Positions 7,718 to 16,568 of a stretch of DNA of 64,000 bases are shown piece after piece; position 1 is the first letter of the stretch; the number at the start of each line of letters is the position of its first letter. The DNA is from an uncultured Chitinophaga sp. (lineage in GTDB: Bacteria > Bacteroidota > Bacteroidia > Chitinophagales > Chitinophagaceae), in the NCBI RefSeq assembly GCF_902168175.1, contig NZ_CABHOU010000101.1, positions 163,684 to 227,683 of the forward strand, in the 5' to 3' direction. The translations under genes were made by a program, and so were the position numbers. The notes under the pieces are model-generated. The model did no database searches and was not told the origin of the DNA. It worked only from the letters and a program-made list of their open reading frames with translations.

Positions 7718-9292
7718 ATGAACCTCCCGCGCTTTTTACTGCCCGCCGTCCTTTTGTTTACCGGCCTTTCCAGCCTCCAGGCTCAAACTCAGCCCACCGA
7801 CATCAGGTACAGCATCAGCATGAACAATCCGGCCAACCACTACATACATGTGGAAATGGAATGTGAAAATATAAGAAACAACGGTTTAAATGTGAAGATG
7901 CCTGCCTGGACGCCGGGCTACTACTGGCTGATCAACTACGCCAAAAACGTAGTTAACTTCCGCGCCAAAACCGCTACAGGAAAGGATTTAAAGTGGAGTA
8001 AAACAAATAAGAACACCTGGTACATTGCTGCTGAGGGAGGCAAAGTAACTGTAAGTTACGACCTCTACGCCTTCAGCCAATCGGTGGCCGACGCCTGGGT
8101 AGATACTGGTTTTGCCTACCTCCCTCCCGCCGCAGTGTTCATGCATCCCGACGGTGCATTGCAACAGGCATCTACCGTAAAAGTAACACCCTATGCCGGT
8201 TGGAAGCAATGTTACACCGGCCTAAATCCCTTACCTGGAAAGGATTTTACCTATACAGCCAGCAACTTCGACGAACTTTACGACTGCCCGTTTTTGCTCG
8301 GTAACCAGTACAGTACCGCAAAAACCATTAACAACATTCCCCACCGGCTGGTACTTCAGGACACTGCGGGCATTGATGTGCCGGGCTTTTTCAGTGACCT
8401 GGAGAAGATGATTAAATCCGCTAATACGCTGATGGGGCATGTTCCTTACAAACATTACACGTTTCTCATCATGGGCGAAGGCCGTGGTGGCCTGGAACAC
8501 AGGAACTCGACCGCAGTGTTCTCCGGAGGCCCGTATGGTAAAAAGGATAGCGATTCCTACAAACGCTGGCTCAACTTCCTGGCCCATGAGTACTTTCACC
8601 TCTATAACATCAAAGCTATCCGCCCGATTGCCCTGGGCCCCTTTGACTATGACAAGGAAAACTACACGAATATGCTCTGGGTATCAGAAGGCTTTACCGT
8701 TTATTACGAATACCTGATCCTAAACAGGGCTGGGATATTGAACCGCCAGGACGTATATAACATGCTCCGCAGCGATATAGCCGCTTATGAAAACAGTCCG
8801 GGACACCTCTTCCAGTCGGCTACAGCATCGAGCTTCGATACCTGGTTACAGTTTTTTAACCATAATCCGAATACGGCCGTAACCACTATTTCATATTACA
8901 ATAAAGGCTGTGCATTAGGCCTGCTGCTGGATTTGAAAATCAGGCATGAAACACGCAATAAAAAATCGCTCGATGATGTGATGCGCCACCTCTACAAAGA
9001 GTTTTACCAGGAAAAACAGCGAGGTTTTAAGGACGAAGAGTTCAGACAGGTATGTGAAAATATTGCCGGTGTTAAACTGGATGAGATATTTGATGTGTAT
9101 GCCACTACGACCGCTCCAATAGATTATCCTAAATACCTTGCGTATGCCGGGCTTGAGATAGACCTTACGCCAGGAAAAGCTTTCCCGGTGGTGTTTGATA
9201 AGACTGGTTCACAGAAAAACCTAGCCATAAAGGATATGGACAAGATGAACGAACTGCAGACGGCTATCAATAAAAGCTGGGTAAAGAACTAA
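7718..9292 (+). CDS. M61 family metallopeptidase (glycyl aminopeptidase type)
   Basis: A 524-residue secreted protein with a clear signal peptide (residues 1-22, ending at LQAQ). The zinc site is visible as HEYFH (His290, Glu291, His294) with the third ligand Glu324 in WVSEGF, 30 residues later, as in gluzincins of family M61. The N-terminal part is the beta-rich M61 N domain. M61 proteins usually carry a PDZ domain after the catalytic part; here only about 60 residues follow the VYATTTAPIDYPKYL segment, so the PDZ seems shortened or absent. It is transcribed away from araR, from a shared 213-bp region, and ends at a strong terminator. It probably trims extracytoplasmic peptides. Confidence 0.85.
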   Translation: MNLPRFLLPAVLLFTGLSSLQAQTQPTDIRYSISMNNPANHYIHVEMECENIRNNGLNVKMPAWTPGYYWLINYAKNVVNFRAKTATGKDLKWSKTNKNTWYIAAEGGKVTVSYDLYAFSQSVADAWVDTGFAYLPPAAVFMHPDGALQQASTVKVTPYAGWKQCYTGLNPLPGKDFTYTASNFDELYDCPFLLGNQYSTAKTINNIPHRLVLQDTAGIDVPGFFSDLEKMIKSANTLMGHVPYKHYTFLIMGEGRGGLEHRNSTAVFSGGPYGKKDSDSYKRWLNFLAHEYFHLYNIKAIRPIALGPFDYDKENYTNMLWVSEGFTVYYEYLILNRAGILNRQDVYNMLRSDIAAYENSPGHLFQSATASSFDTWLQFFNHNPNTAVTTISYYNKGCALGLLLDLKIRHETRNKKSLDDVMRHLYKEFYQEKQRGFKDEEFRQVCENIAGVKLDEIFDVYATTTAPIDYPKYLAYAGLEIDLTPGKAFPVVFDKTGSQKNLAIKDMDKMNELQTAINKSWVKN

Positions 9293-9311
9293 GAAAAACA
9301 TCCAAACAGGA

Positions 9312-9345
9312 ACGGCCCGTGCATGGAATATGCACGGGCCGTTTT
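9312..9345 (+). terminator. Rho-independent terminator after the M61 peptidase gene
   Basis: A perfect 13-bp stem (9312-9324 with 9330-9342), 5-nt loop, followed by TTTTAATTT on the plus strand. It lies 20 bp after the stop codon. Confidence 0.85.
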
Positions 9346-9487
9346 AATTTACCCCCCATTTTCCCTTGACTGCTTCTAACGCGTAGTAAACAGTTTTATA
9401 AATTCATTAAATAGGCCATCCCCAAAAAAGAAAAAGATGCACGAAACCGCGCATCTTCCTTCATTTTATCTAATAGTTAGTCCTATG

Positions 9488-11242
9488 TTATTTAACCTGG
9501 TAAAAACGCCAGTTTGTTTTGAATTCCTTCTTCAACGGCTGACTGGTGAGAATGGCGCGAACCATTTCTACCGGCATTCCGTTTTCCTGCAACACAGCAT
9601 CGTGGTACTGCTTCATCGTCATTTTAGCAGGTACCAATTCACGCTGCAACGCATAAAACTGTAACCCACCGATCATGTAAGCAATCTGATACAGCGGGCT
9701 GTAACCGCCTACGAAAGAGCGACGAACTTCTCCTTCCGCATTGGCCCTTTCATGTCCCACCCTGTCTACAAGGAAGTCGATACACTGCTGCGGCGTCCAT
9801 TTATTAGTGTGGTAGTTGAGCGAGAAGATAATTCGCGCACAACGGTGCATACGCCAGAACAGCATACCAATGCGATCTTCAGGCGATTGCGGGAACTTCA
9901 TATCCCACAACAGCATTTCCCAGTACAAAGCCCAACCTTCGATCCAGAAAGGAGTTTGGAAATTACGGTAGGTTTTGTAGCGCGACTCCATGTACCCCTG
10001 TAAATGGTGACCGGCAATCAGTTCATGATGTACCGTGCTGCGCGAGAAATGCGGGTTATTACCGCGCATGCTCATCAACTTATCCGCCTCTGACATATCG
10101 TTGGTAGGGTAAGAGATACTAAGGGTTTCGCCGCCAGTGAAAAATGGATTTACCAACTGGCGCTCAGGTGTCATCATAATCATCGACCAGGCTTCTTCTG
10201 CCATAGGCGGGATGGTAATGAGATCATGTTTCTTCAGAAAATCCACCGACTCATTATAAAGACGCATGATCATTTGCGGCTGTTTGCCAGGTGCCACGTA
10301 AGTGTTTTTCACCTTCTCCATGGCAGCTTTCCAATTATCACCGAAGCCCATTTCGCGGCTGGCCTTCAGCATTTCTGCATCGCAATAGGCGAATTCCTTA
10401 TTAGCGATCGCTACCAGCTCTTCAGGTGTATAAGGGATCATTTCAATCTGCAACTGGCGAATGAGTTCCTCATTTCCAATTGGATAACCGATGATACCAC
10501 TGCCATCGTCTTTGCCGGAAGGTGCCGCCTTTTCTTTCGTTCTCCAGGCGGCGGAATAAGCATCCAACGCGTCGTTCAACTCCTTTGCCGGACCCGCCAT
10601 CCACCAGGTGTAGGACGGATCATAACCTTTGTAGAATTCGTTGATGCTCTGCACCGCCTCCTTCAAACCTCTTACCACACTTCCTCCTCGACGAATTACA
10701 TAAATATCCATGCCGCCGGAAGTTTCCAGCGCTTTAATATTTTTATTGATGGTTTGAGCAATGCTGTGCCACGATGCAGCTAACGGCTGGGCCTCCAGCT
10801 CTGTACCTCGACGACGCAGTTTCTCCGTTTCGTAAATCTTATCTGCAAAAGTGAACCAGTCTTTCAATTGGCCCACCTCCTTTTTTTCGATATCCAGCTT
10901 ACGTAACTGATCCTGTAATTGCTGGCGAAACAACAGGTAATCTACCCTTGAACCGACTGGCAATGATTCAAAATCCATTTTTTCTATCTGGTCCAGGTAA
11001 CCCTGGTACATGATGCGGAAGCGTTCGCGCCTTTCAGGCGAGTTATCGATGGAATAAAAGCGCATCAGGTTCCCCCTGTCTGCGCTATATTTCACCATAA
11101 TATTGTTCACTTCACTGGTTTGCTGATAAAGCGCGGTAACGCCCTTATCCTGTGCGGTCATTTGTCCCGGCATGCTGTGGACGCTCATTATAATCAGAAA
11201 TAGTTTAAAAAATCTCTTTTTGCGGTTCATACAGGCAGACAT
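9488..11242 (-). CDS. DUF885 family predicted zinc metallopeptidase
   Basis: A 584-residue exported protein: a basic N-terminus and a hydrophobic stretch (about 11-26) form a signal peptide. Around residue 406 there is an HExxxGH motif (HELIAGH), and the C-terminal part has the family-typical FWIEGWALYWEMLLW and YQIAYMIGGLQ segments. DUF885 proteins are poorly characterised, and the motif suggests a gluzincin-like peptidase. A full-length paralog lies at 27541-29274. A perfect AraR-type inverted repeat occurs 135 bp upstream of the start, so expression may respond to arabinose. Start could be Met1 or Met5. Peptidase activity is inferred from the motif. Confidence 0.75.
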   Translation of the reverse strand: MSACMNRKKRFFKLFLIIMSVHSMPGQMTAQDKGVTALYQQTSEVNNIMVKYSADRGNLMRFYSIDNSPERRERFRIMYQGYLDQIEKMDFESLPVGSRVDYLLFRQQLQDQLRKLDIEKKEVGQLKDWFTFADKIYETEKLRRRGTELEAQPLAASWHSIAQTINKNIKALETSGGMDIYVIRRGGSVVRGLKEAVQSINEFYKGYDPSYTWWMAGPAKELNDALDAYSAAWRTKEKAAPSGKDDGSGIIGYPIGNEELIRQLQIEMIPYTPEELVAIANKEFAYCDAEMLKASREMGFGDNWKAAMEKVKNTYVAPGKQPQMIMRLYNESVDFLKKHDLITIPPMAEEAWSMIMMTPERQLVNPFFTGGETLSISYPTNDMSEADKLMSMRGNNPHFSRSTVHHELIAGHHLQGYMESRYKTYRNFQTPFWIEGWALYWEMLLWDMKFPQSPEDRIGMLFWRMHRCARIIFSLNYHTNKWTPQQCIDFLVDRVGHERANAEGEVRRSFVGGYSPLYQIAYMIGGLQFYALQRELVPAKMTMKQYHDAVLQENGMPVEMVRAILTSQPLKKEFKTNWRFYQVK

Positions 11243-11376
11243 TGTTTTATAAGGTGACGCAGACCCTGGTTGATGTATAAGCAGGCAGGATACTATTATC
11301 CCTGAATTGCATTATCGTGAAAGTACAGCCCAATATGGAATAGCACTTCGCCGATATTAACTCATTGTTACTTATA

Positions 11377-11393
11377 ATTGTCTACCGGACAAT
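11377..11393. promoter_or_regulatory. Candidate AraR operator upstream of the DUF885 gene
   Basis: ATTGTC-TACCG-GACAAT, perfect 6-bp arms around 5 nt, sharing ATTGTCTAC with the site before araB. It lies between the terminator of the oxidase gene and the DUF885 gene, centred about 143 bp before that start codon; no other gene could use it in the usual promoter position. Confidence 0.55.
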
Positions 11394-11406
11394 CAAGATG
11401 ATCATA

Positions 11407-11438
11407 CCAAAAAAAAGAGCGCTTTTTAAAAGCGCTCT
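11407..11438 (-). terminator. Terminator overlapping the end of the D-hydroxyproline oxidase gene
   Basis: An 8-bp stem (AGAGCGCT 11416-11423 with AGCGCTCT 11431-11438) followed on the minus strand by a run of eight T. The stem includes the last codons and the stop of the gene ending at 11426, so the hairpin is partly coding. Confidence 0.8.
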
Positions 11439-12676
11439 ACCTGGAAAGGACGAATGTCCATAGATGTTGGTTTTCCGAGAATAATTTCCTCCACCAGTTT
11501 TCCGGTAGCTGCCCCCAAACTGATACCCAGCATAGAGTGACCGGTGGCAACGGTTAGATTGCTGTACCTGCTGGTTTTACCGATATGCGGTAAGCCATCA
11601 GCACTGCAGGGGCGATAGCCGTACCATACGTCCTTTTCGGCCGGCATTGGAATATTATATTCAGGAAAATATTTTTTAACAGATTCGAGGATGCCCTGTA
11701 CACGCTTCATTCTTGGCGGCGCATCCACCCCGGTTATTTCCATAGTGCCCCCAAAGCGGATCTTATTACCATCCATCGGCGAAATAGCTACGCGGGCTTC
11801 ACTCAGGATAATTGAATGATGCAGATTATAAGGCGCATTTTCATAGCTAACCGAATAACCACGGCCGCCGACCATTGGGATCTTAATCGACAGTTGTTTT
11901 GCCAGTTCTCCACTCCATACGCCCGTAGCCAGCACCACTTCGCTCGCCTGTAGTGTTTCGGTACCAGTTTTCACTCCCGTGATTTTACCACCGCTGGTTT
12001 CAAAACCTCTCACCTCAGTATTGCTCAGGAATTTGGCGCCATTGGCCTTCAGATGTGCCTGCAGGCTGCTCATGAGCTTATTCGGATACAACTGGGAATC
12101 GCAGGCGAAGTAAACTGCGCCAAGAATATCCAGCTTAGCATTGGGTTCCATTTTCTCCACTTCTGCTCTGCTCAGTACCCTGGCGTCGAGCCCCAGTTGG
12201 CGGGAAGCGTGGGCCGATTCCTCAGCGTGATGCGCGCTGGACTCCTCTTTGAAAAACTCCAACATGCCTTTCGGTTCGTAGGCAAAGTCGAGACCTGGCA
12301 CCGCCGTCCATTCCTCGTATAATTTTTTGCTAAGCAGCGCAATATCACGCAGCGGCACGGCAGAGCGTTCAACATGCTCTTTAGTGGCACATTTCATGAA
12401 CTGTAGTCCCCAGTTAATCAGGTTCATATCCAGCCGGGGTTGTACGTAGAACGGGCTTTTAGAGTTAAGCATCCATTTGAAGCCCTGTTTTACGATGCCC
12501 GGAGCGGCTAGCGGTACGAAATGGCTGGGGCAGATATAACCAGCGTTACCGTACGAGCAGCCATTTAACATATCCGATTTATCAACAACAGTTACGGAAT
12601 AGCCCGCCTGCTGCAAATAATAAGCGCTGCTTAAACCAATAATTCCGCCACCAATAACGATCACCTGATTTCCCAT
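11426..12676 (-). CDS. FAD-dependent D-amino-acid dehydrogenase, probable cis-4-hydroxy-D-proline oxidase
   Basis: A 416-residue DadA-like flavoprotein. The N-terminal Rossmann motif VIVIGGGIIGLSSAYYL is followed by a typical GCSYGNAGYICPS segment (about 40-52), and the C-terminal FAD region includes VATGHSMLGISLG (about 381-393). In hydroxyproline catabolism this class oxidises cis-4-hydroxy-D-proline to delta-1-pyrroline-4-hydroxy-2-carboxylate. The gene lies 48 bp downstream of the hydroxyproline 2-epimerase gene in the same direction, so they form a two-gene unit, and the remaining pathway enzymes are at 18.6-21.1 kb. Activity on D-proline is also possible. Confidence 0.85.
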   Translation of the reverse strand: MGNQVIVIGGGIIGLSSAYYLQQAGYSVTVVDKSDMLNGCSYGNAGYICPSHFVPLAAPGIVKQGFKWMLNSKSPFYVQPRLDMNLINWGLQFMKCATKEHVERSAVPLRDIALLSKKLYEEWTAVPGLDFAYEPKGMLEFFKEESSAHHAEESAHASRQLGLDARVLSRAEVEKMEPNAKLDILGAVYFACDSQLYPNKLMSSLQAHLKANGAKFLSNTEVRGFETSGGKITGVKTGTETLQASEVVLATGVWSGELAKQLSIKIPMVGGRGYSVSYENAPYNLHHSIILSEARVAISPMDGNKIRFGGTMEITGVDAPPRMKRVQGILESVKKYFPEYNIPMPAEKDVWYGYRPCSADGLPHIGKTSRYSNLTVATGHSMLGISLGAATGKLVEEIILGKPTSMDIRPFQVERF

Positions 12677-12724
12677 TGTTGCTGCTAAACTTTTAAATAT
12701 GCTTGATTGATAAATTTGATGATG

Positions 12725-13729
12725 TTAAATTACGGTGAATCCGTATGCAAACGGATCATCTTCCGGATCGATGGAAATGGTATTGTAACCATATACGCGC
12801 GCCCATCCTTCGATACTTGGACGGATAGCGGGTTTGCCCCCCACCGTAGTTTCTTCTTCGATGCGGCCGATAAACTTAGAACCGATAATGCTTTCGTGTA
12901 TGAACTCATCCCCTTTCTTCAACTTACCTTTCGCGTACCACTGCGCCATACGTGCAGAAGTACCCGTACCACAGGGTGACCGGTCAATTGCCTTATCACC
13001 ATAAAAAACCGCGTTACGGGCAGTAGAAGCAGGATCGATCGTTTTACCCGTCCATAATACGTGAGAGCAGCCGTTGATAGTTGGGTTATCAGGGTGAACG
13101 AAAGTATACTTCTCGTTGATACGTTTCCTCATCTCGCGCGCCCAGGAAACCAGCTGGGAAGATGTGAAGTGCTCGAGACCAGGGAAGTTTTCCTGGAGAT
13201 CTACGATGGCGTAAAAGTTACCACCGTACGATACGTCCACCTTCAAAGTACCCAGGTCAGGACATTCTACTTCTATATCTTCGGCAGCCAGGTAGGAGGC
13301 TACGTTGGTGAGTTTAACACTTTTTACCTTACGGCCTTCCTGCCTGTATTCGATATTTACAAGTCCGGCAGGAGCTTCCATACGGATAACACCCGGTTGT
13401 TTAGGGGTGATGAGCCCTTCTTCTACTGCAATAGTAATGGTACCGATAGTGCCATGACCGCACATAGGCAAACAACCGCTCGTTTCGATAAACAACACAG
13501 CTACATCGTTTGCAGGATCATGCGGAGCGTACAGAATACTTCCGCTCATCATATCATGACCGCGAGGCTCAAACATCAGACCTTTACGGATCCAGTCGAA
13601 TTCGCTGAGGAAATGCGCACGCTTTTCGCTCATATTATCACCCTTTAAAACAGGGCCGCCGCCCGCTACCAGCCTTACGGGATTACCGCAGGTGTGCGCA
13701 TCGATGCAAAAAAATGTCTTCTTATTCAC
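12725..13729 (-). CDS. 4-hydroxyproline 2-epimerase (proline racemase superfamily)
   Basis: Inverts C2 of trans-4-hydroxy-L-proline to give cis-4-hydroxy-D-proline, the first step of the pathway. The 334-residue protein has both catalytic cysteines: Cys90 in MCGHGTIG and Cys253 in DRSPCGTGTSARMA. Having Cys at both places separates epimerases/racemases from the 3-hydroxyproline dehydratases, which carry Thr at the second. The N-terminus (FFCIDAHTCGNPVRLV) is typical. It is upstream of the oxidase gene; a terminator at 13926-13947 separates it from the GH51 gene, so it should have its own promoter at 13730-13920. Confidence 0.9.
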   Translation of the reverse strand: MNKKTFFCIDAHTCGNPVRLVAGGGPVLKGDNMSEKRAHFLSEFDWIRKGLMFEPRGHDMMSGSILYAPHDPANDVAVLFIETSGCLPMCGHGTIGTITIAVEEGLITPKQPGVIRMEAPAGLVNIEYRQEGRKVKSVKLTNVASYLAAEDIEVECPDLGTLKVDVSYGGNFYAIVDLQENFPGLEHFTSSQLVSWAREMRKRINEKYTFVHPDNPTINGCSHVLWTGKTIDPASTARNAVFYGDKAIDRSPCGTGTSARMAQWYAKGKLKKGDEFIHESIIGSKFIGRIEEETTVGGKPAIRPSIEGWARVYGYNTISIDPEDDPFAYGFTVI

Positions 13730-13919
13730 GTTTCAGGTATTGGTCCGTTGTTTCTGTTGCGTATTCCGGCAGGAATTTACCGGGTTCCAGACAAAGATAT
13801 CCCTGCTATAGCAGGAAATTCACGCAGGATTTAATCAAATGTTTGCAAAAATTAACATAATTCCGGCAATTTAAAAACAGATGATGTTAACAAAGGGTAG
13901 CCCGAACACATTGCGGGGC

Positions 13920-13947
13920 AAAAAAAACAGGGCGCTAAGGCCCTGTT
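13920..13947 (-). terminator. Rho-independent terminator after the GH51 gene
   Basis: An 8-bp stem (AACAGGGC 13926-13933 with GCCCTGTT 13940-13947), followed on the minus strand by eight T. It lies 24 bp past the GH51 stop and splits the hydroxyproline region into two transcripts. Confidence 0.85.
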
Positions 13948-13970
13948 TCTCTTATCGTTTACATTTGGTT

Positions 13971-16547
13971 TTATTTTGATGCGGTCCTTTTCCAGCTAGG
14001 ATCTTTAATCCTTATAACCGATACTGTAAAGGGCTCGAGCGATATTTTGCTATTGGCACCAATGCCTGATATAACCGACAATTTTGGTACAAATGCATGG
14101 GGGTTCTCCAGCGAATTCTCATCCGCAAGACTGGGTGAAGAAAGGTCAAGCTGATGCGCCTTTGCCTCTATCCCGGTAATTCCTTTCAGATCAAGGTTTA
14201 CAGTCATCTGCGAGGCGTACGCATTCACCATCTTCACTATAATATCGCCACTTTGCTCATCACGGCCAGCAATGGACATGAATTTTTGCGGTTCGGAGTA
14301 AGACATTAGCAGTTTACCATCCAGGTAGCAATCCACCTTATCCTTGCCTACTTCCAGCGTAATATCGTACCAACGGCCAGTTTCGATGGGTTTGGGCAAT
14401 CTTTTCTGCACCGACACGTCAGATACATTAAAGCCATCGGTTACCGATTCGAACACACAGTTCTGATTTACCCACGAGCCGATGTGCGCCCGCAGCATAT
14501 TCCGTGGGTCTTTAGCTGCGAAACCAATGATAAAGGCGTTAAATCCACTATTGCGACGTGCTTTCAGCTTCAGGGTGTAAGTATCGAACGATTTATTTCT
14601 GAGTGCGATAAACCGCTGAGCGCCCTCCGCCTTCATAGAGATCACACTATCCGACAAATCCCACTTGCCTATCGTGGACTCCCAGTCGAGCTTATTGTTA
14701 ACCAGGTCGCTCTGGTACACAACCTTACCATCCTTTATCACCTGGATGTCCTTATAATCCGTTTGCGTATCCCAGGTAGCCAGTCCAATGCCGCCCGCAT
14801 ACATAGGCTGCGGATCAGCTTCGGGAGCAATAGCCGTGGTTACGGCGAAGTTTTGGTCCGCACGGGCATCATTCATCATCTTTATCAGATAATAAGAAAT
14901 ACGGCCAAAACTGCGGGAAGCATCAAAATTGATCAGGTTTACCGGCCAATGCCTTGTATTTACATTTTCAAATAGCGGGGCATAGCTGCTCATCTTCACC
15001 AAATCACCATTACGCTCCATTGATAAAATATAAGCCGCATCGCTGAGTGTGGCCATCATATTACCCGCGCCTACACCGTTATTCGTGGCATATTCGCCCA
15101 CATACACATCCCAGGCTCCGCGTTTATAACGATCAAAATGGTCGCTATTCGTAAACGACCACCACGCGGCCTTGTACGCATGCTCATCAGCAATATCCAC
15201 CTTCTTCATGCTATCCAGCGTATTGCGGTTAATATCGCCGATACCCATGCTGGCAATCAGTTCGAGCTGCGGGTATTTCTTTTTAATGGCGTCATAAAAC
15301 TGATTGTAACGTTTCGCATACTCAACGCCATGCTGTTCGTTACCAATTTCCAGGTACTTTAAAGGGAATGGTGCAGGATGGCCGTTAGCGGCGCGCACCT
15401 TACCCCATTTAGACGTAGCGGGCCCAATAGCATACTCAATTGCGTCCAGTACATCAGCAATAAGGCCGGGCACCTTTTCTTCCCCCAGGAAAGTACCGCT
15501 CCGCATTTCGCAGGCAATGCCCACGTTAAATACGTACATGGCATCGGCCTTTATATCTTCGCAGAACTGCAAATATTCATGGTACCCGAAACCGTTACTG
15601 GCCCAGTATCCCCATGGACTGTAAGTTGCCTCGCGTTTTTCCAGCGGACCAATTGTTTGTTTCCAGTTTGGCGCGCTTTCAATAGTAATTCCTTCTACGA
15701 AGCAGCCGCCCGGCCAGCGTAAAAACGCAGGTTTTAAATCTGCAAGTAACACGCCCAGGTCGTTTCTCATACCGTTTTTACGGCCTTTGAACGTCTTATC
15801 AGGGAACAGCGACACAAAATCGATGTAGACCGTACCCGTTCCGTTAAATGAGAGTGCAAACTCGGCCAGTGGATCTGTATCGGTAGCGGTGAGTTTACAG
15901 GTATATTTTTTCCATTCGCCGGAACTGATGCTTTTAAAAGTATTAGTTGCCAACACTTTGCCATCGCGGGTTTGGAGCGAGGCGGTTACACCACTTTTAT
16001 AATCAGCCGCAGTACGGGCGAAGAAAGTTAATGTGTAAGTATCTCCTTTCACGGTATTTATTCCCCAGAACCCTTCGTTTACCACTTCGTGCTTAGCCGC
16101 AACATCTACCTTGTTTACCGTAACTTTCAGGGAACGTGGTGTAGCAGCATTCAATGGCTTCTCCTGCGTAAGCGCGATCGTCATCTGCGAACCGCCTTTA
16201 CTGTTAAGCTTCCAATAAGGGTAATCACTTTTGATTTCCCAGGGCATACGCCAATCGCTGGGTTTACCATTCAGAAACCAGTGTGGCGCGGCATCAGGTA
16301 CCAGCCAACCGTTTTTCAGCTGTACTCCTTGCGGGATACGACTTTCCTCGAAACCGCGGTTCTGGATCAGTTCTGCATATAATCCACCTTCGCCACCGTG
16401 ACTGATCTCTTCAAAGAAAATACCGTGCAGCGAGGGCGATACGCGCGCCTCCGGTTTTGCTACATCTACCGTAACACTAACTGCTTTCTGGGCTGTAGCC
16501 GAAAACATATACAAGCCTCCGCAGAGGGCCAGGAAAGTTCTTTTCAT
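13971..16547 (-). CDS. GH51 alpha-L-arabinofuranosidase with carbohydrate-binding modules
   Basis: Releases terminal alpha-L-arabinofuranosyl residues from arabinan, arabinoxylan, arabinogalactan or glycoprotein side chains. 858 residues: signal peptide 1-20 (ending SATAQ); GH51 start (about 22-70); inserted CBM4/9-like beta-sandwich (about 85-255); TIM barrel (about 260-560) with acid/base Glu404 in IGNEQHG and nucleophile Glu485 in VGEYA; an LamG-like inserted module (about 590-760); C-terminal beta-sandwich. The export signal places it outside the cytoplasm. It follows the amino-acid permease gene by 21 bp and is probably co-transcribed with hydroxyproline genes, which is unusual for a glycosidase and points to arabinosylated hydroxyproline-rich proteins as substrate. 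No AraR repeat was seen in front of it. Confidence 0.92.
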   Translation of the reverse strand: MKRTFLALCGGLYMFSATAQKAVSVTVDVAKPEARVSPSLHGIFFEEISHGGEGGLYAELIQNRGFEESRIPQGVQLKNGWLVPDAAPHWFLNGKPSDWRMPWEIKSDYPYWKLNSKGGSQMTIALTQEKPLNAATPRSLKVTVNKVDVAAKHEVVNEGFWGINTVKGDTYTLTFFARTAADYKSGVTASLQTRDGKVLATNTFKSISSGEWKKYTCKLTATDTDPLAEFALSFNGTGTVYIDFVSLFPDKTFKGRKNGMRNDLGVLLADLKPAFLRWPGGCFVEGITIESAPNWKQTIGPLEKREATYSPWGYWASNGFGYHEYLQFCEDIKADAMYVFNVGIACEMRSGTFLGEEKVPGLIADVLDAIEYAIGPATSKWGKVRAANGHPAPFPLKYLEIGNEQHGVEYAKRYNQFYDAIKKKYPQLELIASMGIGDINRNTLDSMKKVDIADEHAYKAAWWSFTNSDHFDRYKRGAWDVYVGEYATNNGVGAGNMMATLSDAAYILSMERNGDLVKMSSYAPLFENVNTRHWPVNLINFDASRSFGRISYYLIKMMNDARADQNFAVTTAIAPEADPQPMYAGGIGLATWDTQTDYKDIQVIKDGKVVYQSDLVNNKLDWESTIGKWDLSDSVISMKAEGAQRFIALRNKSFDTYTLKLKARRNSGFNAFIIGFAAKDPRNMLRAHIGSWVNQNCVFESVTDGFNVSDVSVQKRLPKPIETGRWYDITLEVGKDKVDCYLDGKLLMSYSEPQKFMSIAGRDEQSGDIIVKMVNAYASQMTVNLDLKGITGIEAKAHQLDLSSPSLADENSLENPHAFVPKLSVISGIGANSKISLEPFTVSVIRIKDPSWKRTASK

Positions 16548-16568
16548 AAGTACGTGCTTGATGTTAAA

